Positions 60,111-64,000 of a stretch of 64,000 bases of DNA are shown piece after piece. The number at the start of each line of letters is the position of its first letter. Positions within the stretch are counted from its first letter, which is position 1. A program made the position numbers and the translations under genes. The DNA is from Varanus komodoensis (Eukaryota; Chordata; Lepidosauria; Squamata; Varanidae). The notes beneath the pieces are model-generated. The model did not search any database. It was not told the DNA's origin and saw only the letters and a list, made by a program, of their open reading frames with translations. Location of the stretch: NCBI RefSeq assembly GCF_004798865.1, contig NW_025336481.1:3538418-3602417 (forward strand), given 5' to 3'.

Positions 60111-60883
60111 TTAGCTTCCTTTGGTTCTAAGGAAGGTCCTACTGAAGCACATTCAGGGTCCAGTTGTCCAGCAGGTGCTTCCCCAGCCTTTCCTGGGGAG
60201 CCTCAAGCAAGATCTGAGGTCAACTGCCCATCCTGTAGTTTGTCTGCTCGTCCTGGTTCTGACAGGTACACTGTACTTGAACATGGAGGGGCTTAGAGAC
60301 CACATTATGAACAGCTACAGACAGGTCTTCACTCCCCCACGAAGGAGGTCTTAACTTCTGGGATCTGCTTCCTCCTGAAAGGATCTAGGACCGGCTGCAG
60401 ACCAGGAGAAGGGCTGTCTCAGGAACTGAGGCAGATGTGCGTCCCAGAATACCCTCCCTGCCTAAGGCAAGAAAGAAAGCCAGAGAGAAAAAGGGAATCT
60501 CCAACTTGGTGTAAAATCCGTGAAGCTGTTTGCGCCTGGCCCTGTTCTACGGGTGTAGGAAGCTCCCCCGCTCGCCTCCCGTTCCTGATCTTCCACCTCC
60601 GCCTCCCTGTCTTTAGCAGTGCCCCTTCTGGGCATGGTGCGTGTGCGGTGGAAGAGTTTTGCTTCTCCGTTCCTGCCCCACCTGTAGCTCCCCAGCGCCT
60701 TGGCTCCCGGTCACAAGACGGTTCTCCCCCTCCCGTCTTCGGGGGAAATCTTGCAGGCATCGGACCCTCCTGCCCTTCTTCGCCCCTCCCGGTGCAAAAT
60801 GCCTCGCGTCGCCCCCGGGGAGGCTCGTCCAGGGGGCTGGGAAGGCGCTACCTGGAAGGGCGGCTGGGACCGCAGCAACTCAC

Positions 60884-60962
60884 CGTGTACAGCCTTCGGG
60901 AGGGTTCAGCCTTCCGCTCCTACCACCGGTGCTGCAGAGACCCCCCGTCTGCATCCGACTCT
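60884..60962 (-). other. CRH2: Inferred non-coding exon 1 of CRH2
   Basis: On the reverse strand a near-consensus donor ACG|GTGAGTTG puts the exon end at 60884. The start is set about 31 bases after the TATA box. The resulting 79-nt exon has no ATG-initiated frame leading into exon 2. CRH genes also have a short non-coding first exon. No transcript data support it here. Confidence 0.5.
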
Positions 60963-60984
60963 CCGTTACAAGGCTCCAGAGGAG

Positions 60985-60994
60985 CTATTTATAG
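60985..60994 (-). promoter_or_regulatory. CRH2: TATA box of CRH2
   Basis: Reverse-strand CTATAAATAG, a strong TATA match, 100 bases upstream of the inferred donor. CRH-family promoters typically have a TATA box. Confidence 0.55.
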
Positions 60995-61077
60995 CGGGCG
61001 GACTTCGCGCCTCTCTCCACCATCACCCTCCCACAGCAGGAAGGGGTGAGAAAATGGGGTGGGGACTCCCCGGCCCC

Positions 61078-61093
61078 GGGAGTCATGACGTAG
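61078..61093 (-). promoter_or_regulatory. CRH2: CRE-like and AP-1-like site upstream of CRH2
   Basis: The reverse strand reads CTACGTCATGACTCCC: a CRE-type TACGTCA and an overlapping TGACTCC, about 90 bases upstream of the TATA box. The mammalian CRH promoter is driven by a CRE through CREB, so cAMP control is a reasonable inference. Confidence 0.45.
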
Positions 61094-61356
61094 GTCTCTC
61101 CGAGCCCCGGGAGGGTAGAGGAACCAGAGAGCGGGGTTCTTCTACAGAGCCTGCCGCCGAGGTGCTTGTTGTTTGCAAGGCGTCGTTATAGGGTAAATAC
61201 GGTAAGGCATCGCCGGGTGCTGTCCCAGGTGCTGAAGCGCTGGCGCTGGCCCGACCGTGGCGGGGAGGCTCGGACCAGGCAGGTGCCCCGTTCTCGGTTT
61301 CTTGGTCCCTATAGGGTCATATTCTTAACGGGAAGCCTATATTTACCTGTTTCCTT

Positions 61357-61525
61357 AAGGTGCAGCCCTATGCAAGTTGCACAGGAAAAAGACCAGCATG
61401 ACAGAACCAATAGACAGAGAACTTCCTGTGTTTAGAGAGTCATCCTCAGCTTTCACAGACAGAAAAGATCCCTGTAAGTCCTGCTGATAGAAATTATAGG
61501 AATTTTTTTCTGTCTAAACATAGGA
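61357..61525 (+). repeat. Palindromic MITE (family B), complete copy
   Basis: The left end 'aaggtgcagccctatgcaag' and right end 'aaacataggattgcacctt' are terminal inverted repeats (AAGGTGCARYCCTATG). The inner arms also pair ('cagacagaaaag' against 'ttttctgtctaaa'). About 168 bp. Confidence 0.75.
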
Positions 61526-63365
61526 TTGCACCTTTATTTTATGCGTTGCATTTCATACCAAGCTGTCTGGCTGGATCATAAAGTAAAGATTAAAACCAGA
61601 AAACAAAGCAAAACAACACAAAGTAAGAATAATCCAGCATCATGTGAAATCTAAAATAATCACAGAATAAAGCCATATCCACGGACCTAATGTGAAACAG
61701 TGCATGGAAACAAAACTAAACCAAGCACTGAGACCTTTTAAAAACTGAAATCGAAAAAGCCCAGAATAATAAAAAGATAGGCAGCCGGGAAATCTCTTCG
61801 GGGAGGGCTTTCCACAATCAGGATAATCACCTCCAAAGTGCCTCGCTTTGACGTTGATGCAGTTTAATCACCGATTTCTTGAATTTGCATGTACTTCTGC
61901 CCAGCACTTGGTGCCAATTATTGAAATGCAGACTTGGTATTAATGCTGCTTTTGCAAATGCAAATTTCTTCTGCAAGTGACTCAGGTTCCGTATAAGTAG
62001 GTGCAGTCTCCAGACACACCTGTAATGTGATTATATTTGTCCCACTCTATCAAGTCGCTTATCAGGGTCAATGCATGTTTACACCATGTTTGATCTTTGA
62101 TTACTCATTACCAATCTTTTTTATTTGCTTCTTTGCACATGTGCAGATTTCCATGAATGTTTCAAGGTAAATGAAAACCTCCAGGGTCCTGCCATTGTCA
62201 AGGTTGTGTCTGCACAGAAGAGTCCTCTAAGCAGTCCAACAGGTCCACTTGCGGCTCCAAAATGGCAGCTTTCCAGAGCTAGGTTTGTGCTTCATGACCC
62301 AGCAGTGTTGAACGAAGCTGCTCAGATTCTGTCCTGGCGCAGCACTCAGCTGTGGCTGGTTTGTGCCTGTCCTGGGTCATTTCCTAAGCGATTGCATTAT
62401 ACAAACCCTGTGACTTGCTCCCAGCCGCAGCTGTGGTTTTTGCTTTCCCATATGTCAAGGAGGTACAGGATCTCAAGGTGTTGCCATGAAACTTCATCCA
62501 TGTCCTGTGGCTGCATGATCCCCGTGCCATCAGGTGGGCCCATGAAGTGGTTCAGTGGGGAACAGAAAAGGCCTTTGACTCATACATGCACAGATATGCA
62601 GTTCCTCTCTGAGGCAGGAGAGGAAAAATGAGACAGCTAGCCAGTGCAGCGTGGAATGCGATGTGTGCTTCCACACCGCATTGAGCACCGCAATGTGGGA
62701 GCACACACACAAATAGTTCAGGAGACAAGCCTTGCCTGCTACTGCTAATCCATGTCGGAAGCAGAGGGCAGCCTCAGCTCCCAAACCACAGGGAAGCTGC
62801 AGTAAACAGAAAGCCCGTTCCAAAGGGTTTTGCAGAAATGGATTTTCATTTTTCAGAAAGAGAACTCAGTACTGAAACGTCTTGGGGAGCATGTCCCATG
62901 TTGCACCAGTGTGTGAGGCACCACGATAAATACCTCATGTGGCTTAACCACAGCCCACCTCACCCCCACAGCAGGGGGACCGCCATTGTGACCGGAACAC
63001 GCATGCATCCGGGCAGCGGGAGAGTCGCTGAGGCCGCACATTGCTTTTAACCTTCTTTGCTTGGATGCCTCCTTGATTTCATTCTCCATCTCAGGGCCGC
63101 CTCGAGTCTTCTGCTTCAAGGAGAAAAGCACTTCCCCAGGACTAGACCACTTGTGGAGCCAGGAACCGTCACCTGCAGCAATGCTGTCTAAGTTTCTGTT
63201 GACCTTGTGCCCTGTTTGACATGCAGTGTAACATTACCTCCAATATGCCCTGCCCTGCCCTGCATACAGGGATTATATCCAGAGATGTCTGTACCACATT
63301 GGGTTCTCTCCACTTGAGAATGGCTAAGCTAGGATCTAACCCACAGATACTTTTTCTCCCATTAT

Positions 63366-63434
63366 TCCCTTCCCTTCCCTTCCCTTCCCTTCCCTTCCCT
63401 TCCCTTCCCTTCCCTTCCCTTCCCTTCCCTTCCC
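63366..63434. repeat. (CCCTT)n microsatellite
   Basis: About thirteen perfect CCCTT units. Shorter GAGAC units follow at 63460-63476. The GGGAA strand gives repetitive open frames that are not genes. Confidence 0.95.
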
Positions 63435-63954
63435 GCCCTGCCCTGCCCCTCTGAAGAGATGAGACGAGACGAGACGATCTTCTGAAATTGGTCTCTCCAG
63501 ATGCATCATAAACGGCAACTTCAAACTTTGCCACTTCCATGCTGAAATGAGAGCTGAAAATGTGTTCTAATTTGATGCTTCTCTGCAGGTGTCAGGGAGC
63601 CTGCTGCTTCACTGCGGAACTGCAGGGGGTCTGCGTGGATACGCGGTGGTGATGAAGCTTCCTGCAGCCTTGACGCTTCCCACGCCTCGGCGTCCACCAG
63701 ATCCTTACGCTGCACGTCTGGACGGCATCACAGTTTCAGCATGAGCTCCTGTTCACTCCACCGGGCAATGGGTCTTATGTTGCAACGAAATGCCAAGGGG
63801 TCCAGAGGCTGGATAGAAGTGATCGCACCTTTCACCACAGGCCATTTGGCTACAGTGGGGGCTCATTTTGCAAGGCTCGCCGTATAATGTTTCTTCAGCC
63901 CAGCTGGATGCAGGGAGCAGATGCAGCATGGCAAGGCTAGAGCAAATAGAGGGA

Positions 63955-64000
63955 AAACGACTGGAAGTGAAAATGACAAAGCTGAAGCTGTTGCACCTTC
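63955..64000 (+). mobile_element. BovB/RTE fragment at window edge
   Basis: 'ggaagtgaaaatgacaaagc' and 'tgaagctgttgcaccttc' matches the BovB segment at 41720-41760 (EVKMTKLKLLHL block). It continues past the window. Confidence 0.6.

Larger units (their letters stand above)
55244..60883 (-). other. CRH2: Inferred CRH2 intron
   Basis: 5.6 kb on the reverse strand between the inferred donor (GT at 60883-60882) and the acceptor at 55245-55244. It holds an (ATT)n tract, several SINEs, L2-type 3' ends and MITEs, listed separately. 57840-58720 and 58840-59840 contain nothing I recognise. Confidence 0.5.
60560..61300. promoter_or_regulatory. CRH2: CpG-rich region, probable CRH2 promoter area
   Basis: Clearly richer in CpG than the flanks, with few repeats. 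It contains the TATA box, CRE-like site and inferred exon 1 of CRH2 on the reverse strand. The long open frames on the + strand here (60435-61191) are composition artefacts. Confidence 0.6.
61301..64000. other. Spacer beyond CRH2
   Basis: 2.7 kb without a recognisable gene. It holds a complete MITE family B copy (61359-61525), AT-rich sequence (61540-62150), unrecognised sequence (62150-63360), a CCCTT tract and the start of a BovB fragment at the window edge. Confidence 0.55.

Noticed and set aside
60435-61191. Two + strand open frames of 163-204 codons in the CpG-rich region
   Set aside because: Two frames overlap and are low in information. The signals that fit together (TATA, CRE, donor) are on the reverse strand.
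63169-63540. Repetitive GKGREGKGRE protein on the reverse strand
   Set aside because: It is only the translation of the CCCTT microsatellite.

Overview
The window is host nuclear DNA from a vertebrate, most likely a squamate reptile (lizard or snake). Split genes with consensus splice sites, many decayed BovB/RTE, CR1 and L2-like LINEs, tRNA-headed SINEs, a 5S-rRNA-headed SINE and several palindromic MITE families support this. No repeat-library or homology search was run. Family names come from recognising protein and sequence motifs by eye.

Three host genes can be read. (1) DNAJC5 (cysteine string protein alpha), + strand, coding exons at 783-889, 6326-6539, 9997-10168 and 11270-11373, giving a complete 198-residue protein. 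A putative long 3' UTR runs to a tandem poly(A) signal near 18.6 kb. (2) A MuRF-family muscle RING-finger TRIM gene, + strand, with nine coding exons from 21598 to 44952. It is best explained as TRIM101, the fourth MuRF, which is absent from mammals. Its C-terminus has two possible readings: a hydrophobic, tail-anchor-like end at 44952, or splicing to a further exon at 47389-47490. (3) A corticotropin-releasing-hormone family gene, - strand, best explained as CRH2. Its prepropeptide lies in one exon (54798-55243). A 5' non-coding exon with TATA box and CRE-like site is inferred 5.6 kb away at about 60.9-61.1 kb.

The gene order DNAJC5 (+), MuRF (+), CRH-type peptide (-) repeats the human order DNAJC5B-TRIM55-CRH on 8q13 and DNAJC5G-TRIM54-UCN on 2p23. 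The window therefore appears to hold the third copy of a block duplicated in the early vertebrate genome duplications, in a version that mammals have largely dismantled. The three genes have different jobs: a synaptic-vesicle co-chaperone, a sarcomeric E3 ligase and a neuropeptide. Their linkage reflects shared ancestry, not an operon-like unit.

Layout: 1-11.4 kb DNAJC5 exons and introns; 11.4-18.65 kb probable 3' UTR; 18.7-21.6 kb spacer; 21.6-45 (or 47.5) kb the MuRF gene, with introns full of nested repeats; 47.5-54.8 kb spacer with repeats; 54.8-61.1 kb CRH2 on the reverse strand; 61.2-64 kb spacer with a palindromic MITE and a CCCTT microsatellite. I saw no CRISPR array, RNA gene in working form, endogenous retrovirus or bacterial-type feature.
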